DNA of 64,000 nt, taken from contig CAJNDS010000472.1 in assembly GCA_905221605.1 (NCBI GenBank), forward strand, positions 62,001 through 126,000. The letters run 5' to 3'. The notes beneath the pieces are model-generated. The model was not told the origin of the DNA. It saw only the letters and a list, made by a program, of their open reading frames with translations, and made no database searches. Origin of the DNA: Symbiodinium natans (lineage: Eukaryota > Sar > Dinophyceae > Suessiales > Symbiodiniaceae). This document shows, piece after piece, positions 42,039 to 51,111 of the stretch (position 1 is the first letter of the stretch; every line of letters starts with the position of its first letter). Both the position numbers and the translations under genes were made by a program.

Positions 42039-43373
42039 TCACAAAGCTGGGGGGCCTTCCCAAAGCTCAAAAACCCACGTGGGAAAGACTGGCTCAACCC
42101 AGGTGGCTTTCAATAAGGCCATCAGTGACAAGTCATCGCGAGAAGGGGAATCGGAGACGTTCGCTTTGCTTTCCACCCTTCCTACATGCAAGTCAACCTG
42201 ACACGTGGCCAGTTCAAGCCACAACTTTCCAACACACAAGTGAACTTCTGGCCCTCCGCCTGAACCTTTGGTTACAGCGTGAAGGACTGACATGTTGTCT
42301 ACGAAAGCTAGCCATCGATTGTGGCTCAAGGCTTGCCGAAAAGTGCCCCAAGTGAGCAGCAAACCAAGCAGCTCTTGAAACTGAATTTGACAGTCGCTGC
42401 GATTCAGCAGCTGTGTCCACACTTGCGGCGGCGTTTTGGACCGAGTCCACCAAAAACGACCTCGGTAGTTTACCACAGAAGCAATCCATTGACTCTCTCC
42501 CGAGGCATCCGACCATGAAACAACTTTTGCACAGTCGCCCGCTGGGAGAGTTCTAACAGATGTGGGGCAAACATGAAGATACTGCACAAACCACTCCCCT
42601 GCCCTTCTCAAGAGAGGAGAAATGGAAAAACCGTGCAGCGGAGCATGAGACTGCGCATGAAAAGGCTTGATAAAAGCGCGGCCGACTTTGTTTCCAGACA
42701 CCGTAACAGAAAAACCTAATCTGCCCGCAATCTTGGCAGCCTCGCCTGGGGCTAAGACGCCAGTTTGCAGCATTTGGCTCAATTGGCGAATGTACTTGGC
42801 CGCTTTCGCTGGGGCAACATGGGTTTGAAGTTGGCGCGTGGAAAAGAAAGCCTGCACTTGCGCACCCAAACACACCATGCTAATTGCATCGTCAGCATCC
42901 TTGGCAGCATCCGTAGGGAAGCCAAGGAGCCTGCTAACGATGCTTAGCACGACACCGGCGTGGTACTTAAGCCCTTTTCTACATGAGCCGAAAAAATCAT
43001 CAACATAGCGCGCAGCTGGACACTTGAAATATCTTCGAAGAATGCGGGACAGTAGCGCACCGACCCTGTGCCACGCGTACACTGCCGACACTGTCCCAAA
43101 CGGCATCCCGATATGTTGGGAAATTAGCAGCACTCCTGCATGGATCCAAACTGTCCACGCAAACTCTAAGTGCGCCGCTTGAATAGGCACTCTTCGGAAA
43201 GCCTGCGACACATCGCGCTTCCAAAGCCGGACCTCGCAGTCACGCGCAAAAAACTCCATGACAACTTGAGACAACGTGTCCAGCGTGTCGTGCCTAATCT
43301 TGTCAACAGGTTGCGTCGCCAGATTATTGCCAGACTGGAATCCTTCTAGTAAAAGACTTATCGTCCAGGTCAA
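42039..43373 (-). CDS. DIRS-type reverse transcriptase-RNase H
   Basis: A 444-codon frame with no ATG at its beginning (first ATG about residue 39). RT motif A is KRDVSQAFRRV (Asp54), motif B QHIGMPFGTVSAVY (86-99) and motif C ARYVDDFFG (123-126). RNase H carboxylates are Asp289 (SWSDASGE), Glu334 (QELLGLL), Asp359 (FVDNMS) and Asp408 (NVSDSPSRDD). All catalytic positions are intact. The frame overlaps the methyltransferase frame by 50 bp in +1. The end of that frame (FDLDDKSFTRR) looks like the start of an RT fingers domain, so the two may be one Pol joined by +1 frameshifting. The fingers region is then rather short, and a small deletion there is possible. Confidence 0.92.
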   Translation of the reverse strand: MTWTISLLLEGFQSGNNLATQPVDKIRHDTLDTLSQVVMEFFARDCEVRLWKRDVSQAFRRVPIQAAHLEFAWTVWIHAGVLLISQHIGMPFGTVSAVYAWHRVGALLSRILRRYFKCPAARYVDDFFGSCRKGLKYHAGVVLSIVSRLLGFPTDAAKDADDAISMVCLGAQVQAFFSTRQLQTHVAPAKAAKYIRQLSQMLQTGVLAPGEAAKIAGRLGFSVTVSGNKVGRAFIKPFHAQSHAPLHGFSISPLLRRAGEWFVQYLHVCPTSVRTLPAGDCAKVVSWSDASGESQWIASVVNYRGRFWWTRSKTPPQVWTQLLNRSDCQIQFQELLGLLLTWGTFRQALSHNRWLAFVDNMSVLHAVTKGSGGGPEVHLCVGKLWLELATCQVDLHVGRVESKANVSDSPSRDDLSLMALLKATWVEPVFPTWVFELWEGPPAL

Positions 43374-44835
43374 AAGGAGACAGAGCTCTTGGCGCAGTCA
43401 TGAAGCCCGCCTCGGCATCCGCGAGAACCTGTGGCAAGATATCGTCTGAGAAAGGCAGCTCCTTCAAGGAATCCAGAACGGTTGCATTCAAGAAGCTTCT
43501 TGAGTTCCGCAACTCGTCAACAGTTGCAGTTTCTGGAAAGTCATGAAGGGAGCTCTCATCTTCACACGGTGGCAAAGGGCCAACTAGGGGAAATCCCTGC
43601 TGAAGATGTTGGAGAAACAGGGGGCACGAGAGCCCACACTCATCCAGCAAAGCCTTCCACAAGGGGCCGTGAATGGACGCCACGAGGGGCTGCAGTGGTC
43701 TTGGGGCCTGCTTCACCCAATCCACCTGTAACCCCTTCAACACAGCATGAAGCTGTATGATTCGAAAAAGCTTTTCTTGCCGAAAATTGTCAATTTCATC
43801 AACAGAATGTTCACACTCAAACTGGATAGCACCCAACATCTCAGCGCAAAGCGGGGCCGGGTTTTCGGAGGGATGAGCAACCTGCAGCCCGAACGCCACA
43901 TGTTCAAGAGGCGATAACCCAGGCAAGGCTCCGAGGCCATGGGGGACTGGAGAACTTTGCAAAAGCTCCTGCTGTTGTCTCTCAGCCTCAAGCAGAGCGC
44001 CTGGGAGATCTACCCCTTGTTGCACGTTAGCAGCCTGCCCGAGTGCCACCCGCTCGTCGAGTGACTGCGCCACACATTCGGCAAATTTCACACCTAAGAG
44101 TGGCGGGTAAGTTTGCGCCAAGTGGGTCTTAAACACAGTCCGACCTTCCCACACAACAGTCCCCCTCAAAGAAATTGTTTTGCCTTCCCAAGCTAGCGGG
44201 CAAGAACCCAGCTTGTGTAGGCAAGGGCTGTTATGCAGGAACAAGGTGGGCTTGGTGAAAGGAACACCAAAGTCACGGAAGAGGCACCTCACAAAGCCTA
44301 CGTGCTCATGTGAGCGCAGACCCTGTATGCAAGGTAAGACCCACAACCACGACAACTCTGGGTTTTCAATAGAGAAATAAGTGCCCACTGAAATCTGTGC
44401 TTGCGCTACACTCACAGAAAAGGACGCAAGCGAATTACCTACATCAACGAGCATTTGCTGTCGCGTGGATATTCCGGGGCTCCCTAAAGGAAAAACAGCT
44501 TCGCGCAGTTGGGGCACCCTTGCAAAAGTGAAAGTTTGACACGGCGTTGCCAGATGCACCCAACCCAGCTTTCCCGTCCTGGCCAGCCTTAGGATAGCAT
44601 CGCCAAAAGCCAGAACATCATCCTCGCTGCCGAAGCGAATGTCCCACGGCCGCAGGCAGACCCAACCAGTCAGCATGACGGCAAGGGTGAAGATGCACTC
44701 GCCGGACAAAACTTCAAGAAACAAGGAAGCTGATGGGATCGCATCGACATGTTCCAATGCTTCTTGCACTGTTGGAAGCTGCTCGACGGCGTCAGGCAAC
44801 GGAAGCTGCCCGCCGGTCAGGGCCGTGTCCCCGAG
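43324..44835 (-). CDS. C5-methyltransferase-like domain ORF (Pol N-terminal part)
   Basis: The frame is open from 44835, directly after the UGA that ends the Gag-like ORF and in the same frame. The first in-frame ATG is about 54 codons in, after the motif I-like FLEVLSGECIFTLA, so an ATG start would lose the cofactor-binding segment. Further motifs are HLATPCQTFTFAR (like motif IV PPCxxFS), YFSIENPELSWLW (like the ENV/ENP motif) and GVPFTKPTLFLHN (like the KPTxFxTN strand). These suggest a SAM-dependent cytosine C5 methyltransferase fold; the PAT/DIRS group is known to carry methyltransferase domains, usually of adenine type. The C-terminal third (~residues 330-490) is of unknown function and runs into RT fingers sequence. 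Catalysis is not proven: the catalytic Cys is present in TPC. Confidence 0.65.
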   Translation of the reverse strand, partial: LGDTALTGGQLPLPDAVEQLPTVQEALEHVDAIPSASLFLEVLSGECIFTLAVMLTGWVCLRPWDIRFGSEDDVLAFGDAILRLARTGKLGWVHLATPCQTFTFARVPQLREAVFPLGSPGISTRQQMLVDVGNSLASFSVSVAQAQISVGTYFSIENPELSWLWVLPCIQGLRSHEHVGFVRCLFRDFGVPFTKPTLFLHNSPCLHKLGSCPLAWEGKTISLRGTVVWEGRTVFKTHLAQTYPPLLGVKFAECVAQSLDERVALGQAANVQQGVDLPGALLEAERQQQELLQSSPVPHGLGALPGLSPLEHVAFGLQVAHPSENPAPLCAEMLGAIQFECEHSVDEIDNFRQEKLFRIIQLHAVLKGLQVDWVKQAPRPLQPLVASIHGPLWKALLDECGLSCPLFLQHLQQGFPLVGPLPPCEDESSLHDFPETATVDELRNSRSFLNATVLDSLKELPFSDDILPQVLADAEAGFMTAPRALSPFDLDDKSFTRRIPVWQ

Positions 44836-46068
44836 TCAGTGTTGAGTCTTACGCAGTTTCTGCTGCCGAATCCGCTCTTGAGTCTTTTCGTACCAGCCTT
44901 GGGTCTTCTGCTGCTTCTTGGTCAGAGTCGACCACGGCTTGGCAGGGTCTTCAAGCTTCCTTTTGGTGTCCTGCGTCATAGCAGCCGACTGATCCATGAG
45001 CTTCTTTTGAGCATCTGCCAGGGCCTTCGTGGCCTGCTCTGCCCTCCGCTGAGCTGCTTCAGCTGTTGCAAGTTGCGCCATGGCGTCCGCAGACCCACGG
45101 CTAGAGGAAGGTACCTCTACTCCTGCTTGCTGCAGGACAGGCTGCAAACGCTGCATGACCAGCTCTAGCAAGCCTTTGTCGATCTTGTGCGTCTCTTCAG
45201 CGAGGTTCCAATTGGGGTCTTTCTTTTCTGCCCTGCGTGCCCACTGTCTGCGACACATCTCATCGTAGAGGAAGGCCACATATGGGGGCTTAGATCTCAC
45301 CCGTTCTTGCTCTGCCAGCTGCAAAATGACGTCATGGTGGGCGACAGCCTCGGTCATTTTCCAATGACCCGCGCAGACGGCCGCAATTGCCCATCTCCAG
45401 AACGCCGCGCTCCACTGCTGCACAGAACGAAAGAAGCGCGGGACGGCAGTGGCCCCTTTTAGGGCGCGACCCAAGTCTCCCAGGTTGGCAATAGGGCTGG
45501 CACCTGTCAATGCCATTTCATCTTCGTCACGGACAGCGAACCTTCCGCCCACGGCATCACTTGGGACCCACAGAGGAAGGCACTCTTTGCTTGTCAAGTC
45601 CACGAAGGCAAACGGCACTCGACCTTGTTTCTTGGCTTCTTCAGTGTGTGCAGTAAGGCTGTCGAACAAGCACTGATCAGCTTGGAGATGGAAACCCAAT
45701 CCCTGGAGATGATGCTTCTGCAAGAGGTCGGCAACATCTGCTTGCTTGCACGGCGCAATGGCAGATGCCAAAGCCCTTGCGTTCTGAACGGCGTGAGCAC
45801 CGACCATCACATTCGCGCCCTGTGATGCTTGCGTACGGCGTGCGGCTGCAGCCACCTCAACGTTCCGGAGCGTGCGTCTGGCCAAAGCCGCAACCATTGG
45901 AGGTTCATTGGCCAGCTTGGCATTCAGCGCATCTTCAGCAAGTCCTTCTGCTTGCAAGGGAACTTTGGCTGCCAGCTGCTCCGAAAAGATGGCGGCAACT
46001 CGCGTGACTATCTCATCCGTCGGCTCCACGGTTTCTACAGACTTAATGAAGTCTGCCCAGCTCGCCAT
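44836..46068 (-). CDS. Gag-like ORF1 of the tyrosine-recombinase element
   Basis: A 410-residue ORF from the ATG at 46068, only 17 bp from repeat A1, so the leader is essentially A1 itself. The sequence is Ala-rich and helical, with a Trp-rich middle (QWSAAFWRWAIAAV) and a charged coiled-coil-like C-terminus (~330-410) ending in basic residues. No zinc knuckle is visible. The Gag role is inferred from its position as first ORF. It ends in CAC-TGA-CTC, after which the same frame stays open through the methyltransferase-like region. Confidence 0.75.
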   Translation of the reverse strand: MASWADFIKSVETVEPTDEIVTRVAAIFSEQLAAKVPLQAEGLAEDALNAKLANEPPMVAALARRTLRNVEVAAAARRTQASQGANVMVGAHAVQNARALASAIAPCKQADVADLLQKHHLQGLGFHLQADQCLFDSLTAHTEEAKKQGRVPFAFVDLTSKECLPLWVPSDAVGGRFAVRDEDEMALTGASPIANLGDLGRALKGATAVPRFFRSVQQWSAAFWRWAIAAVCAGHWKMTEAVAHHDVILQLAEQERVRSKPPYVAFLYDEMCRRQWARRAEKKDPNWNLAEETHKIDKGLLELVMQRLQPVLQQAGVEVPSSSRGSADAMAQLATAEAAQRRAEQATKALADAQKKLMDQSAAMTQDTKRKLEDPAKPWSTLTKKQQKTQGWYEKTQERIRQQKLRKTQH

Positions 46069-46085
46069 GGTGGAGCACGACAGCT

Positions 46086-46180
46086 AAAGATAAATGGAAA
46101 ACCGATTTGAGCAACATCTGCCCATTCGATTTCGTCAGATTGTGCATCTCTCACAACAGCCAGCTCTTGTAACTGACACA
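46086..46180. repeat. Split direct repeat A1 (95 bp), right end of element
   Basis: Same 95 bp as 39787-39881. It ends in the ACA core at 46178-46180, directly followed by the right half of the CATA microsatellite. Confidence 0.95.
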
Positions 46181-46188
46181 TACATACA

Positions 46189-46219
<31 letters not shown>

Positions 46220-46265
46220 CATACACACACATACATACATACATACACATACATACATACATATA
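46181..46265. repeat. (CATA)n microsatellite, right half of the insertion target
   Basis: CATA units with one slip (TACATTACAT). Removing the element and one ACA restores a continuous CATA tract with 39489-39523. Confidence 0.93.
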
Positions 46266-46340
46266 TATATAGATGAATAGGTGCAGTAGTTGCACTGCAG
46301 TAACTGCAGGAACTGCAGTTGCAGTTGCAATGGTTGTGAT

Positions 46341-46342
46341 AG

Positions 46343-46380
<38 letters not shown>

Positions 46381-46468
46381 AAAGTATTAGTCGTAGTCGT
46401 AGTCGTAGTCGTAGTCGTAGTCCTAGGCCTAATCGTAGTCGTAGTCGTAGTAGTAGCAGTAGTAGTAA

Positions 46469-46506
<38 letters not shown>

Positions 46507-46564
46507 ATAGTAGTGAGAGTAGTAATAGTAGTAGTAGTAGTAGTAGTAGTAGCAGCAGCAGCAG

Positions 46565-46602
<38 letters not shown>

Positions 46603-46681
46603 ATAGTAGTCGTAGTAGTAGTAGTAGTAATAGTTGTAGTAGTAGTAGTAGTACTAGTAGTAATAGTAGTAAGAGTAGTGA

Positions 46682-46712
<31 letters not shown>

Positions 46713-46778
46713 TGTTGTTGTTGTTGTTGTAATTGTAGTTGTAGTTGTAGTTGTAGTAGTTGTTGTTGCTGTTGTGGT
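46341..46778. repeat. Imperfect (TAG)n trinucleotide array
   Basis: About 440 bp of TAG units with TCG, TAA and TTG variants. The Ser-, Val-, Thr- or Leu-rich frames across it are repeat artefacts. Confidence 0.95.
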
Positions 46779-47344
46779 CGGCATCTTCGGTACAGCATTT
46801 TTCATATGTAGTGTCACATGAAAACCTTCACTTCCTCTATCTTAGAAATATTTGACAAGGAAACCCTCTATTCCTGTACGTTGATAAGAAGAGCTCCATG
46901 CGCACTACACCTTCGGAAAACCTCTATATGATCTTTCTTTCCTCCACATTGCAATAGGAAAACTTGTGCTTCGTCACTTTTTTAGCCATACACTTCCACT
47001 TGTTTGGGGGACAGAACGGACCCAGCATATGTCATGTCTCTGTTTGTGCGGCGCTGCGTTTTGTTCAATGCCACGGGTGCGCGGGAGATGTTGTTGTTTT
47101 GCTACAAGAGCGGGGTGGCATGTCGTGGGCGCTGGCTAGCTCGCTCACTCATCTGTGCTCCCCACAAAGCGCCCGCAGCAGAAACAGATTCGCCAAAAAG
47201 AACGGGTTCTCCCAAGTGGAACGCGCGCGCTCACATGTCGCAACAGCTGAGAATCAGTGGACGAATGAAGGCAAGCCAAGACACTTTTCGATGAGCCGCT
47301 GCTTCATCCTCTTGTTGTGCCTGCAATAGCGCGAAAAAAAACAA
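46779..47344. other. No supported gene; AT-rich dispersed repeat at ~46820-46965
   Basis: 46820-46965 contains spaced copies of GGAAAACCTCTAT-like words, also found near 54170-54480 and, inverted, at 58900-59470. The rest has no convincing frame. Confidence 0.5.
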
Positions 47345-48730
47345 TTACCATCCCCAAAACCCAAAGTCGCTGAAGAAGCTGCTGGCCTGAGATGTCTTGC
47401 TTTTGCTTGGGGTGCTGTCAGTCGGCTTTGCCCGGGCACTAGACGATGTAGTGGATTTGTTGCTTGATTGGAAATACCCAGAAGGTAAAGCTAGATCCAG
47501 CAGTTCTTGCACAAACGCATCATCAATCTCGTGGTCCGGGAAGAGTTCCACCAAGAGGGAGTGCAGATCATCCGGGCCGATAACCCCACTGTGGGTCATT
47601 TCTGCGAAGCAACCGCGCATGTCACAGACCTGCTCCTCCCGACGACAAGGAACTTGCCAGTCCGTCAGGGCTAAGGGAAATTTTAAGCGGGACAAAGGAC
47701 ACGTTCGGAGTCATTGCAAGACGTAGCAAGCACATAGCCAGGGAGCTACAAAACAAACAACCTTCCGTAAACTTGCCTTAACTTTAAGTCATCATGTACT
47801 TCTCACAGCAGGCTGACAGTGCACGAGACCTCCGACAGCTTCACCTGCTCGGCCACTAAAGCTTCACGTCTCCGTGCAGCCACGCGAGCACTCTCCACCA
47901 CTTTGCCACAGAGCTCTGTTGCCGCATCCAGCTGCCTCTCAGTCTCAGTTTGAGGGGCTAGACTCTAGACGTGTGAAAAACGTAGCTTCTCGCGATGTAT
48001 ATGAGGAATGGTCGGAATGACCTCCATTGAAACCCGAGTGGCAAGGACTCGGCTCCATTCTTGTGGCAGTCTTCAACCAATGCCCTCACATCCAACACGC
48101 TCCGACAACTGTCTGCCACCAACGACAAGTCCATGATGAGCTGTGGCATATCAGTTGTAGCAATGGCTTTGTCATCTTGCCACTTGTGAATGGTGTACCA
48201 TGATCTGAAGGCAGCTTCTCGTTGTGATCTCTCTTCTCGCCGCAAGCTGTCTACCTGTTCCAGGAATTCCGAAAATCTGTAGACGGCAAGCTTGTTGATT
48301 CGAGTTGCGAAGTTGCTCACTGTTGTCGTGTGTAGCCTTCCAACCGTAGGTAATGTACCAGAGTCCATGAGGGCCATCACCAGTTCCTGCGTGCCCAACA
48401 ATCCACGCTGGTGCTTTTCCTTATTTGCGAAAGCACATGACCGACAAAGCAGCCAGAGCTTTTTCGAAAGCCTTCTTACGCCATTCTGCTGCATTCTGCC
48501 ATTCTTGCCAAGGCACATAGCGATGAAAGTATCGCATCATAACCGAGATTTCCCCAAAGTGGGCGGACTGACAGCACAGCACAACACAGACTGAACATCG
48601 CAAGTCAATGAAAACATCTGCCGCCAAGCTGCCTCCAGCGCTGGTGGAAGACCCGCCGATCGCGCAGCTCGCTCTTCCATTTGACCCTGGAACGCAAAGA
48701 GCTTCACCTCGACCTCCTCAGATGTTTGCA
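47345..48730 (-). CDS. Candidate multi-exon gene with EF-hand-like repeats
   Basis: Several minus-strand blocks follow each other: about 48728-48570 (EEVEVKLFAFQGQMEERAAR); 48450-47970 (NKEKHQRGLLGTQELVMALM, then EFLEQVDSLRREERSQREAA and TDMPQLIMDLSLVADSCRSV); 47950-47802 (coiled-coil-like ATELCGKVVESARVAARRRE, ending in TGA); and 47660-47350 (MRGCFAEMTHSGVIGPDDLHSLLVEL...). The pattern of a helix, a G-x-I/L loop and a helix resembles degenerate EF-hands, but the acidic Ca2+ ligands are mostly missing. Splice junctions were not resolved. The family assignment is weak; coding status is more likely than not. Confidence 0.4.
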
Positions 48731-49696
48731 TCTCTAAAAACTGTGCTTCTCAAGTCCTCTACATAAAGTCGCAGGTCGTGCGCAAGCCATTTGTGGGTCC
48801 TTGCTGCATGTGAATTGCAAGGCTGCTCCCATGCAGCGTCCTGTTTTTGCTCTGTGCGGCCGCAGTTCGGTGAAAGGCTGCCGATCCAAACATTTATTAC
48901 ATAGAGCATAGACGATTGTGTGCGTGATCAGGTGTCCGGCATTTCCAGTTTTCGGCACAAAATACTCGCAGAGAGGAGAGTTGATCCAACACCACCAGGC
49001 CCACCACCGCGCAATGAGATGGAGAAGTGCACATAAAGTGCACATGCAACTATCCATAAAGCAACTGAGCCTGGGCTGGAGGCGAATGGCATGAAACACC
49101 AATGCCAAACCTCCACGCTAGCTGCCCGGGACCGATCTCCACATCCCGCACAAGCTCCTCCCTCGTGCTTGGAATGACATCCCACGTCCAAAACTGCTGC
49201 TGGAACGGCTGACAAATCAATCGCAGCACTGTGAATCCTCCCGTCTGTTGCTGAGGCATGCCAAGCCCAAGTTGCCAAGCCTCCGCAACAAGAAGTACGT
49301 AGACACATTCACCACGTGTATGCATCGTAAAGATCGATACACGATTTCCAGACCCTAAGGGGTTCCAACGTGAAAAAAAATCAGCCGGGCCGGTAAATCT
49401 TGCATGCGACGCGCCGCCGACGCTCGCGCTCTGGACCCTGCGCTTTTCTCCAAGCCTTTCTTGGACTGACATCGCGCTCTCGCCTACGCGGTTTACGGCT
49501 CTGGCGCGCATCGGCGAGGTCTCGCCCGACACACTCGAGATCGACCAGCTCGTTCGCGAGCACGAGTTGGCGCACACATGGCGTGCTTCCATTTCGCCAA
49601 CGCACCGGCGTGGCTGCGCTCGCCGTCCTCGAGACTGCCGTCGCTTCTTGACGTCCTTCTTCGTCAAATGCAACACCGTCGTCGCTTCTGGACGTG
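48731..49696. other. Possible upstream exons of the preceding gene, unassigned
   Basis: A minus-strand block near 49200-49090 (REELVRDVEIGPGQLAWRFG) looks protein-like. The rest is unassigned. Confidence 0.3.
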
Positions 49697-49720
49697 TGTG
49701 TGTGTGTGTGTGTGTGTGTT
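49697..49720. repeat. (GT)n microsatellite
   Basis: A short uninterrupted GT run on the + strand. Confidence 0.95.
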
Positions 49721-49904
49721 CGGCAAATGCGAAACTGCCGCCGCTTTTTGGACGACTGTTTCACGCTGGCACAATGTTCAAAAGGCTGCAATAAGGGCAT
49801 GCCAAGACCAGCCATGTTCAGCAAAGACTTTGCACCTCGTGACATCCTCATCGAAGTGGGTGCAACTTTTCTCAATACCCTTAAACTTCAGAAATAGAAC
49901 ATCC

Positions 49905-49960
49905 GCAATGCTGCAATGCTGCAATGCTGCAATGCTGCAATGCTGCAATGCTGCAATGCT
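49905..49960. repeat. Seven perfect copies of an 8-bp unit (GCAATGCT)
   Basis: 56 bp of exact 8-mer tandem repeat. An 8-bp unit shifts the reading frame with each copy, so it is unlikely to be coding. Confidence 0.97.
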
Positions 49961-50200
49961 GCAACTCAGCAATGCGGCGAGAAAAGACAGGATCCTTGCA
50001 CCCAAGGCCCTATATACATCAACCAACCCAGGTTAAAGCTTAGTCTGAACACAAACAGGCTGCAGATGCAAATCGCTGGAAGTGCGTGAAGTCGATGGTG
50101 TCGTCACTGTGCTTGGAAACCTTCACAGACTATGAACCAACATCCCGCGCAACTCTGAAACGAAACGATCGATGTGCCTTGTGCTGCTGTGCCAACTCCT

Positions 50201-51089
50201 TTAGAAAGACTGGCCAAAACCTGAGGTACGATCTGGCTTCAGCATGCGAAGCTTGATAATTCCGTGCAATGGAGCAATAGACACTGTCTGGCATAAAAGC
50301 GGCTGCTCCATAATGTCTCCATCGAGAACGGTGATGAAGGAGTCAGCGTGTCGCCGCAAAGCTTCAATGCAGTCGGCACAGGACAAGCTACCAGTCATGG
50401 CAACATCCATCCTTGCATCTTGTTCAGCATGCTCCCAACAACAGCAGAAGTTTCAAGTAAGGGTTCTGATGGTACGGAGAGAAGGCGATACTCGGCTCCT
50501 TCTGGTGTTCCTGGATTTCGTCTGGCACTTTTATGTACGATCTGGGAACTTGATTTCATCAAGTGCCAGGTGGCTGGTTGAAGAGTCCAAGCAATTTTGG
50601 CGACTTGGCCTCGAAGAGTTTCTGCTCCACCTGTCAAGACACTCAATGAGACTCAAACATACCGCAACTCCATCTCCTTGCTATGGGCAATTAACCAGCA
50701 TGGAGCTTGTCGCCTTGGGAACGATCTGAAAGACAAACTCCAGAAACTCAACCTCAAGTGCAAGGTGTTGCAACGACTTGAGCGGAACTTCGTGAGATGA
50801 TGAGATGAGTAGCCAATCCAGCTGCGATAGACTCTCGAACAACTTCCTGGACAGCCTGCAATGTCTGAACAAGTTTCCAGCGACTGCAAGGTTTTTGTGC
50901 CGGAATGTGTTTTTTGACAGGGCGTTGCATCAAGATGAGCGCCTCCTTCTCATGGTTTTGTCGCCCAGCCAGACCAAGATCACCCAAGGCTTGCCGCAGC
51001 TGTGACGGTCCAAGGCCTGTCTGGCCGACCTCCATGGATAAACATCGTGGGAATCCCGCTGGATCTAAGTAAAGCACGAAATACGACAA
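50201..51089 (-). CDS. Candidate exons of an unrecognised gene
   Basis: Minus-strand blocks with protein-like composition: about 51060-50800 (RQALGDLGLAGRQNHEKEAL..., LQAVQEVVRESIAAG), about 50580-50430 and 50410-50201 (CADCIEALRRHADSFITVLD). I cannot name a family or resolve the junctions. The order and strand suggest one gene just downstream of the 51.1-52.1 kb ORF. Confidence 0.3.
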
Positions 51090-51111
51090 TAAAAATGCAT
51101 AAGTTCACCCG

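Larger units (their letters stand above)
39524..46180 (-). mobile_element. DIRS/PAT-type tyrosine-recombinase retrotransposon, near complete (6.66 kb)
   Basis: On the minus strand the order is repeat A1 (46180-46086), Gag-like ORF, methyltransferase-like ORF, RT-RNase H, tyrosine recombinase, repeat B1 (40108-39879), A2 (39881-39787), a 33-bp spacer and B2 (39753-39524). This A1-ORFs-B1-A2-B2 order is the split direct repeat layout described for PAT-like DIRS elements. The B1-A2 junction has the sequence expected if the two element ends were joined in a circle. No target-site duplication is visible, as expected for tyrosine-recombinase integration. The ORFs are almost intact, and the repeat copies are identical as far as I compared them, suggesting a recent insertion. 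Confidence 0.93.

Noticed and set aside
46035-46821. Poly-Thr, poly-Leu, poly-Val and poly-Ser frames at 46.0-46.8 kb
   Set aside because: They are products of the TAG trinucleotide array and the adjoining CATA microsatellite.
49905-49960. Seven 8-bp repeats considered as a CRISPR-like array
   Set aside because: The units are contiguous with no spacers and the sequence is eukaryotic.
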